A stretch of 64,000 nucleotides of DNA from Aquilonibacter sp963820185 (lineage in GTDB: Bacteria > Vulcanimicrobiota > Vulcanimicrobiia > Vulcanimicrobiales > Vulcanimicrobiaceae): assembly GCA_963820185.1 (NCBI GenBank), contig CAWFYV010000005.1, forward strand, positions 124,001-188,000. Reading direction: 5' to 3'. The position numbers were made by a program, and so were the translations under genes. Each line of letters starts with the position of its first letter. Position 1 is the stretch's first letter. Below, piece by piece: positions 16,208-23,652 of the stretch. Below the pieces are notes generated by a model. That model did not search any database. It was not told the origin of the DNA and saw nothing but the letters and a program-made list of their open reading frames with translations.

Positions 16208-17345
16208 ACCCGCCGCCGCGCGCGCGCAGATCGTTCAGCGTCGTCAGCGCAATGCGCGCCCCCGACGCGCCGAGCGGATGGCCGAGTGAGATCGCACCGC
16301 CGTGTGGATTTAACCGCACGCCATTGGTGCCCATCTCCTTCAGACACGCCAGCACTTGCGGAGCAAACGCTTCATTGATCTCCATCACGCCCAGGTCTTT
16401 CTCGGCAATACCCGCGCGCGCAAGCGCTTTCGGAATCGCGTGTGCGGGACCGATGCCCATGATCGTCGGGTCGACGCCCACGACGCTCGAGCTCACCAGT
16501 CTTCCAATCCACCTACGGCCGTCGGCTTTCGCTTGCCGCACCGTGGTTAGTACCACGGCGGCCGCGCCATCGGTCAAACCGCTCGCGTTGCCCGGCGTCA
16601 CGACGCCGTCTTTAACAAAGCGCGCCGGCAATTTGCCGAGCTTCTCCATCGAAAGTCCGGCGCGCGGGCCTTCATCCTTATCGACGACGGTTTGCGTGCC
16701 TTTGGGTCCTGGTACCGTGACCGGCGCAATCTCTTCCGAGAAATAGCCGCTGCTTTGCGATTCGAGCGCTTTCGACTGCGACGCAAGCGCGAATTCGTCG
16801 CAGGCCTCACGTGCAATGCCATATTTCTTGGCCAGGTTCTCGGCGGTGACCGCCATCGGCGTGTTCGAATACGAATCGACGAGCGCGGTCCAAAGCGAGT
16901 CCTCGAATTGCACGTTCGCGCCAAACGGGAAGCCGCGGCGCGCGCCGCGCACCACGTGCGGCGCTTGCGTCATGTTTTCGGTACCGCCGGCGAGCGCGTA
17001 GCGCGCCTCGCCCAAACGCAGCGAGCGCGCGGCTTGTAGAATCGCCTCCAATCCCGACCCGCACAGGCGGTTCACGGTCACCGCCGGTACGTCGACCGGA
17101 ACGCCGGCGCGCAGGCCGACATGGCGCGCGAGATAGATCGCATCGGGGCTGCTCTGGACGACGTTGCCGAAGACGACATCATCGATTTTTGCGGGGTCGA
17201 GGCCGCTGCGCGCGATGGCCGCGGTCGCGGCGGCGACGCCGAGATCCGTCGCGGAGACGTCGGCGAAGGCGCCGCTCAGGGTACCAAAGGGCGTGCGGGC
17301 GCCCGCGAGGATGACGACATCGTCGTCGGAAGGTCTGCTAGTCAT
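16143..17345 (-). CDS. Acetyl-CoA acetyltransferase (thiolase)
   Basis: 400 residues, biosynthetic-type thiolase that condenses two acetyl-CoA to acetoacetyl-CoA or runs the reverse. The active-site Cys is in NRLCGSGLEAILQAA, the His in GGAISLGHPLGASGARIA, and the second Cys in ASACIGGGQGIA near the C terminus. It is convergent with or separate from hbd/ech but within 2.3 kb of them, supplying the third enzyme of the C4 module. No polyhydroxyalkanoate synthase is visible nearby. Confidence 0.96.
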   Translation of the reverse strand: MTSRPSDDDVVILAGARTPFGTLSGAFADVSATDLGVAAATAAIARSGLDPAKIDDVVFGNVVQSSPDAIYLARHVGLRAGVPVDVPAVTVNRLCGSGLEAILQAARSLRLGEARYALAGGTENMTQAPHVVRGARRGFPFGANVQFEDSLWTALVDSYSNTPMAVTAENLAKKYGIAREACDEFALASQSKALESQSSGYFSEEIAPVTVPGPKGTQTVVDKDEGPRAGLSMEKLGKLPARFVKDGVVTPGNASGLTDGAAAVVLTTVRQAKADGRRWIGRLVSSSVVGVDPTIMGIGPAHAIPKALARAGIAEKDLGVMEINEAFAPQVLACLKEMGTNGVRLNPHGGAISLGHPLGASGARIALTTLNDLRARGGGYGVASACIGGGQGIAAVLLVE

Positions 17346-17389
17346 GGGCCGGAGGTATTCCGCGTCCAGCCTCCTAACCTTCGCGGGTC

Positions 17390-18337
17390 ATGCCAATCAC
17401 ACGTACCGCCGCGATCATGCTGGATGCTCGGTCGCTCTCGCCTGCCAGTAAGACCGAGCACATTCTCGACGCGTTCGACAAGCTGCAGATCGGCGGCGCC
17501 CTCGAAATCAACGAGGAGAGCGACCCGCGCGCGCTACGTAACGAGATGACCGAGAGGCGTCCCGGCCGCTTTTCGTGGGATGCGCGCAACTTGGGCGGCA
17601 ACCGATGGGCGATTCGTCTCGAACGGATCGATGAGCACGCCGATGGTGAGACGTTTCTCGCGCACGCGCCGCAGTTCACGCAGGCCAAAGCCTCGACGAT
17701 CAAAGAGCTCGCCGGACAGATGAGCGAGCGCACCTATAAATCGGGCGACACGATCTTCGACGAAGGCGAGATGTGGCCGTACCTCGGCATCGTCAAGAGC
17801 GGCAAGATCATCTACACGCTGCTCTCTCCTGATGGCAAAACGCATACGATCGGCGAGCGCCTCACACACGACACATTGAACGAAAGCGGCACGTTCGACG
17901 GCGGCGGCGCGACCACACGCGCTGAAGCGTTGAGCGACGCGACGATCGTTACCCTACCGAGCGAAGCGGTGATGCATGCGATTCGCAACGACGCGGAACT
18001 CGCGCTCGGCTTCCTGATCGCCAGCTCGCAGGCGCGCCGGCGCTCGATCGACACAATCGCCGACCTCGCCTTTGCGCACGTGCTGCAGCGCGTGGCCAAG
18101 TTCTTACTCGGCTATGCGCGCACATCGGTGGGTATGACGCGCGGTCTACCCGGCGTCGAGAGCCTCTCGCAGGCGCAGATCGCGGCGGCGGCGGGCACGG
18201 TTCGCGACATGGCGGCCCGTGCGCTGCTGCGTTTGAAGAACGCACATGCGCTCGAACTCGACCGCGGACGCGTCAAAGCGATCGATCGCCAGCGGCTGGA
18301 AGCCTTCGCGCACAACGTGCAAGCGCCGCCGGTTTGA
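17390..18337 (+). CDS. DUF2249-CRP/FNR family fusion regulator
   Basis: 315 residues in two parts. Residues ~10-80 match DUF2249 (LDARSLSPASKTEHILDAF, then ERRPGRFSWDARNLGG and RWAIRLER). Residues ~95-205 form a cyclic-nucleotide-binding-type beta barrel (SGDTIFDEGEMWPYLGIVKSGKI), followed by a helix-turn-helix (LSQAQIAAAAGTVRDMAARALLRL) at about 265-290. CRP/FNR proteins with DUF2249 are linked to nitric-oxide or redox control in other bacteria (family knowledge), but no cysteines for an Fe-S cluster are visible here. It lies divergently from the thiolase and is translationally coupled to HutD. Confidence 0.88.
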   Translation: MPITRTAAIMLDARSLSPASKTEHILDAFDKLQIGGALEINEESDPRALRNEMTERRPGRFSWDARNLGGNRWAIRLERIDEHADGETFLAHAPQFTQAKASTIKELAGQMSERTYKSGDTIFDEGEMWPYLGIVKSGKIIYTLLSPDGKTHTIGERLTHDTLNESGTFDGGGATTRAEALSDATIVTLPSEAVMHAIRNDAELALGFLIASSQARRRSIDTIADLAFAHVLQRVAKFLLGYARTSVGMTRGLPGVESLSQAQIAAAAGTVRDMAARALLRLKNAHALELDRGRVKAIDRQRLEAFAHNVQAPPV

Positions 18338-18885
18338 TCGAAGTCATCCGCGCAAGCGACTATCGCGAGCAGCCTTGGAAAAACGGCGGCGGTCTCACAC
18401 GTGAGATCGCCGTTGCTTTTTCCGACGACGAAGCGACAAGTGTCCTGTGGCGCGTCTCGCTCGCAACGATCGATCGCGATGGTCCCTTCTCAGAATACCG
18501 TGGCTACGATCGTACGATTGTCGCGCTCGACGCGGATACGGCCGAACTCGACGTCGACGGAAAGCTGGTTATGCTCGAGCGCGGACGGCCGCATGAGTTT
18601 CGCGGCGAGGCGCGCGTTGCGTGCCGCCTGCGCGGCAGCGCGACGCGCGACCTCAATGCAATGACGCTACGCGACGCGTTCGTACATGATGTCGAGATCG
18701 TGACCTCGGCGCAACGGTTTGTACTCGACGACGACGAAATCGCGTTTGTCTACGCGATCGACGGTGCTGCGGCAGTGGAAAATACGCCATGCCAAGCCGG
18801 CGATACGATTTGGTTACAAGAGGCGGAAGCAATCGACGTACGAACCGGCGGCAGCGCCGCCGTGATCCGTATTACGCCGATTTAG
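18334..18885 (+). CDS. hutD: HutD/Ves family protein
   Basis: 183-residue cupin-like protein with the family opening DYREQPWKNGGGLTREI and WRVSLATIDRDGPFSEY. HutD proteins are proposed to limit histidine use; Ves is an environmental-stress protein. TTG start at 18334 overlapping the regulator's stop (TTGA), so it is co-translated with the DUF2249-CRP regulator. No other hut gene is near, so a role in histidine breakdown is not supported by context. Confidence 0.9.
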   Translation: MIEVIRASDYREQPWKNGGGLTREIAVAFSDDEATSVLWRVSLATIDRDGPFSEYRGYDRTIVALDADTAELDVDGKLVMLERGRPHEFRGEARVACRLRGSATRDLNAMTLRDAFVHDVEIVTSAQRFVLDDDEIAFVYAIDGAAAVENTPCQAGDTIWLQEAEAIDVRTGGSAAVIRITPI

Positions 18886-19139
18886 GGCACTACGATCAAC
18901 AGTCTCGCGCAGCCCCCCTGGACGGCATGCAATCCGGTAAAGCAGTCAAGGATGCGAGGTTCCATCAGCTGCGCTTTTTGGAGCGTGTGGCAGTTGTTGT
19001 GCAGCGGCGGCGTAGTCAGGGCGCGGCGCTGATTGCGGCACTTGCGACCACGGCGATGAGTAGCATTGAGTTGCCCTGCCTACCGCGATCCTACGCGGGG
19101 TAATTGACGCCAGCCTGAGAGGCGGCTGAGAGCCTCGAG
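18886..19139. other. Gap of about 250 bp, possible decayed small exported gene on minus strand
   Basis: No solid gene. On the minus strand an ATG near 19060 begins a signal-peptide-like stretch (MLLIAVVASAAISAAP) that stops at once; another frame continues with an Ala/Gln-rich tail to 18946. This resembles the start of the neighbouring exported protein at 19502 (MLLIALITAGLVSTA), so it may be a decayed or frame-broken relative. A GGCTGAGAG string near 19125 is not enough for a TPP riboswitch. Confidence 0.25.
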
Positions 19140-19502
19140 CTACGGCTGGATGGGCGCACCCGGCGATGTCTTGATACACGCCGGTTGCAGCATTACAGGG
19201 TTCACAATCGCCTGGTCCTTCGGATCGAGCGCCGGATTCACGATATATTCGTAGCACGCAAACGGCGCCACGACGAGCGGAACCCCATGTGCCAGCGGCG
19301 CCGCGGCTGCGGGCTTGGCTTTGCGTACGTCCGGGGGCAGCGGCCGCGGGGCCGCCTTGATTGGTTCCGACTTGGCCGGCGCGGGTGCGGGCCGGTCGAA
19401 GACAATCGAGGGCGCGTTCGGGCCGGCCGCGCTTACGGCCGGCGCGGACCCGGTGTGCGCCGTGCTGACGAGGCCCGCGGTAATCAGGGCGATCAGGAGC
19501 AT
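19140..19502 (-). CDS. Small exported Pro/Ala-rich protein
   Basis: 120 residues with a signal peptide (MLLIALITAGLVSTAHTGSA), a Pro/Ala/Lys-rich linker (about residues 30-75), and a short C-terminal globular piece with two Cys (APFACYEYIVNP and MLQPACIKTSPG) that may pair. Family not recognised. The low-complexity middle suggests a cell-wall-spanning or spacer segment. It has its own GGAGGGA ribosome-binding site upstream of 19502 and stands alone, divergent from the DUF1203 gene. Confidence 0.72.
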   Translation of the reverse strand: MLLIALITAGLVSTAHTGSAPAVSAAGPNAPSIVFDRPAPAPAKSEPIKAAPRPLPPDVRKAKPAAAAPLAHGVPLVVAPFACYEYIVNPALDPKDQAIVNPVMLQPACIKTSPGAPIQP

Positions 19503-19585
19503 GGCCGTCCCTCCTTCCCTACTATAACGAATGAGACGGCACGATTGCGATGGCCGCGGCCCTTTGCACTCGGTACGCTAAAAGC

Positions 19586-20029
19586 ATGAAATACACGCCC
19601 ATCCCACAAGCGATCGCCGAGCAAGCTCGGCAGACGCTCCGTGATGATTTTGGCCACCAACTTCGGGTCGAGCGGAACCACGGTCCGTGCCGCCTCTGTT
19701 TAGGTTTCTCGAAGGAGCCCGAAGATCTGATATTGCTCTCCTATCGACCGTTGGTCGATACAAATCCGTACGCGGAGATCGGCCCGGTTTTCATCCATCC
19801 GTATCCTTGCACCCCGTACCGGGCTGATGCGTTCCCGCCGGATTTCCTCGACCGCGAACTCGTGGTTCGTGCGTACGACGCAGACGGGCGCATCAGTGAC
19901 GCGACCGTCGCCGCGCCGGGCGAGGCGCAAGCCGCCAGTGCAGCATTTCTCGCCGATGATCGCGTAGCCGAAGTCCACGTGCGCAGCCGTTCTTACACGT
20001 GCTTCCTCTTCAAGGTCGAACGCACGTGA
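19586..20029 (+). CDS. DUF1203 family protein
   Basis: 147 residues from MKYTPIPQAIAEQ. It carries the family's hallmark features: CRLCLG near residue 35, EPEDLILLSYRPL, then AEIGPVFIHPYPC and a C-terminal RSYTCFLFKVER. The function of DUF1203 is not known. The stop overlaps the GTG start of ada (GTGA), so the two proteins are probably co-translated. A start 12 codons upstream (19550) is also open but not protein-like. Confidence 0.87.
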   Translation: MKYTPIPQAIAEQARQTLRDDFGHQLRVERNHGPCRLCLGFSKEPEDLILLSYRPLVDTNPYAEIGPVFIHPYPCTPYRADAFPPDFLDRELVVRAYDADGRISDATVAAPGEAQAASAAFLADDRVAEVHVRSRSYTCFLFKVERT

Positions 20030-20904
20030 GCGACGCACCGTTCTATGGCGTACGCACGACCGGCGTGTATTGCCGCACGGGGTGCAAGAGTCGTCCTGCG
20101 TTGCCTCATAACGTGCGCTACTTCGCAACCACCGCGGACGCTCGCACCGCCGGCTTCCGCGCGTGCAAGCGCTGTCGCCCCGACGATGCAGCAACGATCG
20201 ACGAACGTATCACGCATGCCTGCCGTATTCTTGACTCGAGCGGCGAAACGTTGACACTCGCCGAACTCGGCGAGCGCGTCGGCATGAGCCCAGGGCACTT
20301 GCAGCGCCGCTTCACCGCCGTGATCGGTATGTCGCCGCACCGCTATGCCAAACTGGCCGCCCAAGAGCGGTACAACGTGCCGCGCAAGGGCGGCAAGGGA
20401 TTATCAGTCTTCTACGCGATCGTCGACTCGCAGCTTGGGCGTGTGCTCGTTGCTGCGACGCAGCGCGGTATCGCGCGCGTCGACATCGGTGAGCGCGACG
20501 GCGCGCTCGAGCAGCGCTTGCGTGACGCGTTTTCCTCGGCACATCTGGAACGTAGCGAGGATCGGCTGGAGAGCGCGACTTCGCGCATCGTCGCGTACCT
20601 CGCAAACGAAGGGCCATGGCCGCTCTTGCCGATCGACGTCCGTGCAACGGCATTTCAGATGCGCGTGTGGGACGCGCTGCGCGACATCGCGCCCGGCCGA
20701 ACGATGGAATACGGAGAGCTCGCGCGTGCGATTGGTTCGCCCTCGGCCGCGCGCGCGGTTGCCCGCGCGGTCGCGACGAATCCGATCGCGCTGCTCATCC
20801 CTTGCCATCGCATCGTTCCCGCGAGCGGCGGCGTCGGTGGCTACCGCTGGGGCCCGCAACGCAAAGAGCGCTTACTTCAGCTCGAACAGCGGTCTAGTGG
20901 ATGA
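20026..20904 (+). CDS. ada: Bifunctional Ada-type DNA repair methyltransferase/regulator
   Basis: Removes methyl groups from phosphotriesters and O6-methylguanine and activates the adaptive response. 292 residues. The N-terminal zinc domain has GVYCRTGC and ACKRC, where the first Cys is the methyl-acceptor/zinc ligand. An AraC-type helix-turn-helix follows (about residues 60-110, LAELGERVGMSPGHLQRRF), then the O6-methyltransferase domain with active site LIPCHRIVPASGGVGGY. The GTG start gives a zinc domain about 12 residues shorter than E. coli Ada, lacking the usual lead-in, so the true start may lie inside DUF1203. Confidence 0.93.
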   Translation: MSDAPFYGVRTTGVYCRTGCKSRPALPHNVRYFATTADARTAGFRACKRCRPDDAATIDERITHACRILDSSGETLTLAELGERVGMSPGHLQRRFTAVIGMSPHRYAKLAAQERYNVPRKGGKGLSVFYAIVDSQLGRVLVAATQRGIARVDIGERDGALEQRLRDAFSSAHLERSEDRLESATSRIVAYLANEGPWPLLPIDVRATAFQMRVWDALRDIAPGRTMEYGELARAIGSPSAARAVARAVATNPIALLIPCHRIVPASGGVGGYRWGPQRKERLLQLEQRSSG

Positions 20905-21307
20905 TATAGACGTCGCTGGTAAGCGCGCCGTTGACCATCGCCGAGTGCATGCGCACCGGTGCACAGCCACTGTGGGCCTGCAAGCGCATCGTTACGTGCG
21001 TCACCGATTCGTCGATGAGCTCGTGCACGCCACACGCCGACGTATTGCCGGGAACGGCGACGTCAAGCATGTAGCGTCCTGGTTGGAGCGGCAATTTCGC
21101 AAAGTAACCGTTACTGTCGGTTGAAACGGTAGCAACTGCCTTGTCGACTTGGTGAAGCGGCAAGCGAAAAATCGCCACTTGTGCGTTGGCAATCGGTCGT
21201 CCATCCGGGGCCACGACGTGTCCTGCAACACCGGCGTCGCCCGTGATAGCAAATGCTGGTAACGCGCTGAGCGCGAGAACAGCCAAGAAGCCTATGATCG
21301 TTTTCAT
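20894..21307 (-). CDS. Exported protein with carboxypeptidase-regulatory-like domain
   Basis: 137 residues: signal peptide (KTIIGFLAVLALSALPAFA), then one beta-sandwich of the carboxypeptidase-D regulatory type (GVAGHVVAPDGRPIANAQVAIFRLP, TDSNGYFAKLPLQPGRYMLDV). Two Cys (TSACGVHE and SGCAPVRM) may form a disulfide. Such domains often mediate surface binding or protein folding, but no partner is apparent. It overlaps the end of ada by 11 bases, convergently. Confidence 0.78.
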   Translation of the reverse strand: MKTIIGFLAVLALSALPAFAITGDAGVAGHVVAPDGRPIANAQVAIFRLPLHQVDKAVATVSTDSNGYFAKLPLQPGRYMLDVAVPGNTSACGVHELIDESVTHVTMRLQAHSGCAPVRMHSAMVNGALTSDVYIIH

Positions 21308-21357
21308 AGCTTTCCTGTACCCGTACCGGCGGACGAGCTAACCTATGTTAGCTCTCG

Positions 21358-21897
21358 TTATGCTTTAACTGCTTCGACCGATTCGAGCTCGCTCGTTTCT
21401 TCATGCGGGTCTTGCAAATCGAAGGCCGCACGCTTACTCTTTGCAGCAGCTTCCGCAAGCGGTTGCTGTTGTGGTGCAGCGGCGGATTTTGGCGCATTAG
21501 CGAGCGCTGCGCGCCCCTTTTGCACCGAGCCGATCGCGGCAGCAAGTCGCACTTCCATTTCGGCTAGCACTTGCGTAGCATAGGTATCCGCGCCCTCGCG
21601 GATCTTCCGTGCACGCTCTTCGGCTTCACGCAGGACGACCTCGGCGGTCGTGCGCGCGCGCTGCAAGATTTCATGATCGTCGATCAGTTCATCCGCTTTC
21701 TCTTGCGCTGCACGCATGACGCGTTCTTGGTCCTTGGCAATGATCTGCGCGCGTCCGACTTCTTTGGGGAGCGTAGAGCGAATTTTCTCTACGAATTCCA
21801 GAAGCCGCTCCTCGGAGAGAATGCGATAGCCCGCGGGAAGCCAGGTTCCCTCGTGCACGTAGCTCTCGAGCTTGTCCAACACGCGATAGACCGACAT
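21358..21897 (-). CDS. Coiled-coil ATP-synthase-B-like/DivIVA-like protein
   Basis: 179 residues, soluble. Residues ~1-55 form a short N-terminal region (YRVLDKLESYVHEG then GYRILSEERLLEFVEKIRSTLP); residues ~45-130 are a long charged coiled coil (QIIAKDQERVMRAAQEKADEL, ILQRARTTAEVVLREAEERA), followed by an Ala/Gln tail. Genes of this type (ATP-synthase B-subunit-like, role unknown) often sit beside coaD and rsmD in Gram-positive-like gene orders, as here. It is the last gene of the run, 14 bases after coaD. Confidence 0.8.
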   Translation of the reverse strand: MSVYRVLDKLESYVHEGTWLPAGYRILSEERLLEFVEKIRSTLPKEVGRAQIIAKDQERVMRAAQEKADELIDDHEILQRARTTAEVVLREAEERARKIREGADTYATQVLAEMEVRLAAAIGSVQKGRAALANAPKSAAAPQQQPLAEAAAKSKRAAFDLQDPHEETSELESVEAVKA

Positions 21898-21911
21898 TTA
21901 CGAACCTCCGT

Positions 21912-22415
21912 TTATGCTTGTTTGAGTTTGGTGCGCTTCGTCGACATGACGTTCAGTACCGGGACCGGTACGAACGGTGCGACGTCGCCACCGAGGAAGA
22001 AGACTTCTTTGACCAGGCTCGAGCTGACGAACGAATACTTTGCATCCGACATCAGAAAGAGCGTATCCACGTTAGAGAGCGACCGGTTCATCAGCGCGGT
22101 CGACATCTCGGTCTCGAAGTCAGAGACGACGCGAAGGCCTTTGACGATCACGTCGGCATCCTGTGCTCTGAGGTAATCCGCGAGCAACCCTCGGAAGTGA
22201 TCGACACGCACGTTAGGCAGATGCGCGACACACTCGCGAAGCATATGTTCACGCTCGTCGAGCGTGAACATTGTATTGCGTTTTTGCGGATTGACGACGA
22301 CGGCGACGATCACTTCGCCGAACGCACCGGCAGCGCGTTCGATGACGTCGAGGTGACCGTTCGTAGGTGGATCGAACGATCCCGGGTAGATGGCCCGCGT
22401 GACTCTCTGAGTCAA
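21912..22415 (-). CDS. coaD: Phosphopantetheine adenylyltransferase CoaD
   Basis: Adenylates 4'-phosphopantetheine to dephospho-CoA. 167 residues, normal. The nucleotidyltransferase signature is PGSFDPPTNGHLDVIERA with the TNGH motif; KGLRVVSDFETEM and the C-terminal SFVSSSLVKEVFFLGGDV (equivalent of ISSTxVR) are also present. It overlaps rsmD by 4 bases. panE, two genes further upstream in the same run, also serves pantothenate/CoA synthesis. Confidence 0.97.
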   Translation of the reverse strand: MTQRVTRAIYPGSFDPPTNGHLDVIERAAGAFGEVIVAVVVNPQKRNTMFTLDEREHMLRECVAHLPNVRVDHFRGLLADYLRAQDADVIVKGLRVVSDFETEMSTALMNRSLSNVDTLFLMSDAKYSFVSSSLVKEVFFLGGDVAPFVPVPVLNVMSTKRTKLKQA

Positions 22416-22957
22416 CCTACGGTGAAAAACGCCAGAGCGACATCGCCGTACACTTCTTCGCGAGTCGAGCGATACCCCGGTATGTCGGGAAGAATCCGTT
22501 TTGCCGCATGTTCGTAGATCACGAGCGCGTCGGGCGCCAAGAGCGATCGCTCGAGGAGCAGGCGGAAGACCTGCAACGGCACATCGTTTGCGTAGGGTGG
22601 ATCGAGGTAGACAATATCAAACGGCCCCTCGATGCGGTAGAGCGCGCGCTCGGCCGGCGCTGCGACGACGCTCACGCGATCGCTGACCTCGAGCGCGGTC
22701 GCGGACTCTTCAATCGCCTGCGCGGTCTCACGGTGACCTTCGACGCTGACGACGCGCGCGGCGCCACGAGACGCGGCTTCAAAGCCGATCGCACCCGTAC
22801 CCGCGTACAGATCGAGCACGTTTGCGCCCTCGATCCGCTCCATCAGGATCGAGAACAGCGATTCTTTCACGCGTCCCGGCGTGGGCCGTACGTGCATCCC
22901 TTTGGGCGACTTCAATTTGCGGCTTCCCAGTTCACCGCCGGTGATCTTTGGACTCAA
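22412..22957 (-). CDS. rsmD: 16S rRNA (guanine966-N2)-methyltransferase RsmD
   Basis: SAM-dependent methyltransferase, 181 residues from a TTG at 22957 (LSPKITGGELGSRKLKSPKG). SAM motif VLDLYAGTGAIGFEAASRGA, catalytic DPPY in DIVYLDPPYAND, and the N-terminal RPTPGRVKESLF signature. The TTG overlaps the upstream HAD gene's stop (TTGA). The longer ATG frame to 23065 would bury 36 residues inside HAD and is not RsmD-like. Clustering with coaD is typical of this gene in many bacteria. Confidence 0.96.
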   Translation of the reverse strand: MSPKITGGELGSRKLKSPKGMHVRPTPGRVKESLFSILMERIEGANVLDLYAGTGAIGFEAASRGAARVVSVEGHRETAQAIEESATALEVSDRVSVVAAPAERALYRIEGPFDIVYLDPPYANDVPLQVFRLLLERSLLAPDALVIYEHAAKRILPDIPGYRSTREEVYGDVALAFFTVG

Positions 22958-23652
22958 ACGCCTGCCTCCGCAGCGACCAATGCGAAGACCTCCTCGAGCG
23001 AGCGGACCGTATAGGTCGGCGGCGGGAGGTCGGTTGGGTACTTCTTCCCTTCGTGGTCGAGCCAAACCGCCTGGAATCCGGCATTAAGGGCTCCGCCCAC
23101 GTCAGCGCGGGGGTCGTCGCCTACGTAGAAGCAACGCGCCGGATCGGTCCGCAGCTCGCCTGCTAGTGCCGCAAAGGCCTTCGGATGCGGCTTCTGCACA
23201 CCAAGGTCGGCGCTGGCAAGCACGGCCCCGCCAAAGCCGGCAAGCCGCGCTTTGGCGACTTGGAGCGGGTTCCAGCCGTTCGAAAGCACGGCAAGGGGAA
23301 TGCCAAGGCGCTCTAGCGCCTCGATCGTCTTGCGCGCGTGCGGGTCGGGAACAATAAAACTATCGGCCATCGCAAGCGCCGTGCGCTTGAAACCCGCGAT
23401 GTGCTCGTCGGCCGGCTCGATACCGCGCTCACGTACAAAGCGCCGCACGGCTTCTTCGATCGAACCGCCACCACCGCGCGCAAAGACAAGGAGCTCGTCG
23501 ATGCGATCGCTCTCTTGCGCGAGACTGCCGAGCGCGACGCCGCCCTGGTCGATCACGCGGTCGAGCAGATGCAGAAACGCGACGCGCTCGAGCTTGTTGT
23601 CGATGCAGAGCGTGTGGTCGATATCGAACCCGACAGCGCACGCCGGCTGCAC
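22954..23652 (-). CDS. HAD-superfamily hydrolase
   Basis: 232 residues from a GTG at 23652 that overlaps the M16 peptidase stop (TAGTG). Motif I FDIDHTLC, motif II VLSNGW, motif III region GVQKPHPKAF and motif IV YVGDDPRADVGGA are all present, with a helical cap between motifs I and II, like class I phosphatases. The substrate is unknown. The longer ATG frame to 23706 lies over the peptidase gene and adds an Arg-rich unlikely N terminus. Confidence 0.92.
   Translation of the reverse strand: MQPACAVGFDIDHTLCIDNKLERVAFLHLLDRVIDQGGVALGSLAQESDRIDELLVFARGGGGSIEEAVRRFVRERGIEPADEHIAGFKRTALAMADSFIVPDPHARKTIEALERLGIPLAVLSNGWNPLQVAKARLAGFGGAVLASADLGVQKPHPKAFAALAGELRTDPARCFYVGDDPRADVGGALNAGFQAVWLDHEGKKYPTDLPPPTYTVRSLEEVFALVAAEAGV

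Noticed and set aside
19080..19140. GGCTGAGAG string as a TPP riboswitch
   Set aside because: The rest of the TPP consensus and a thiamine gene downstream are missing.
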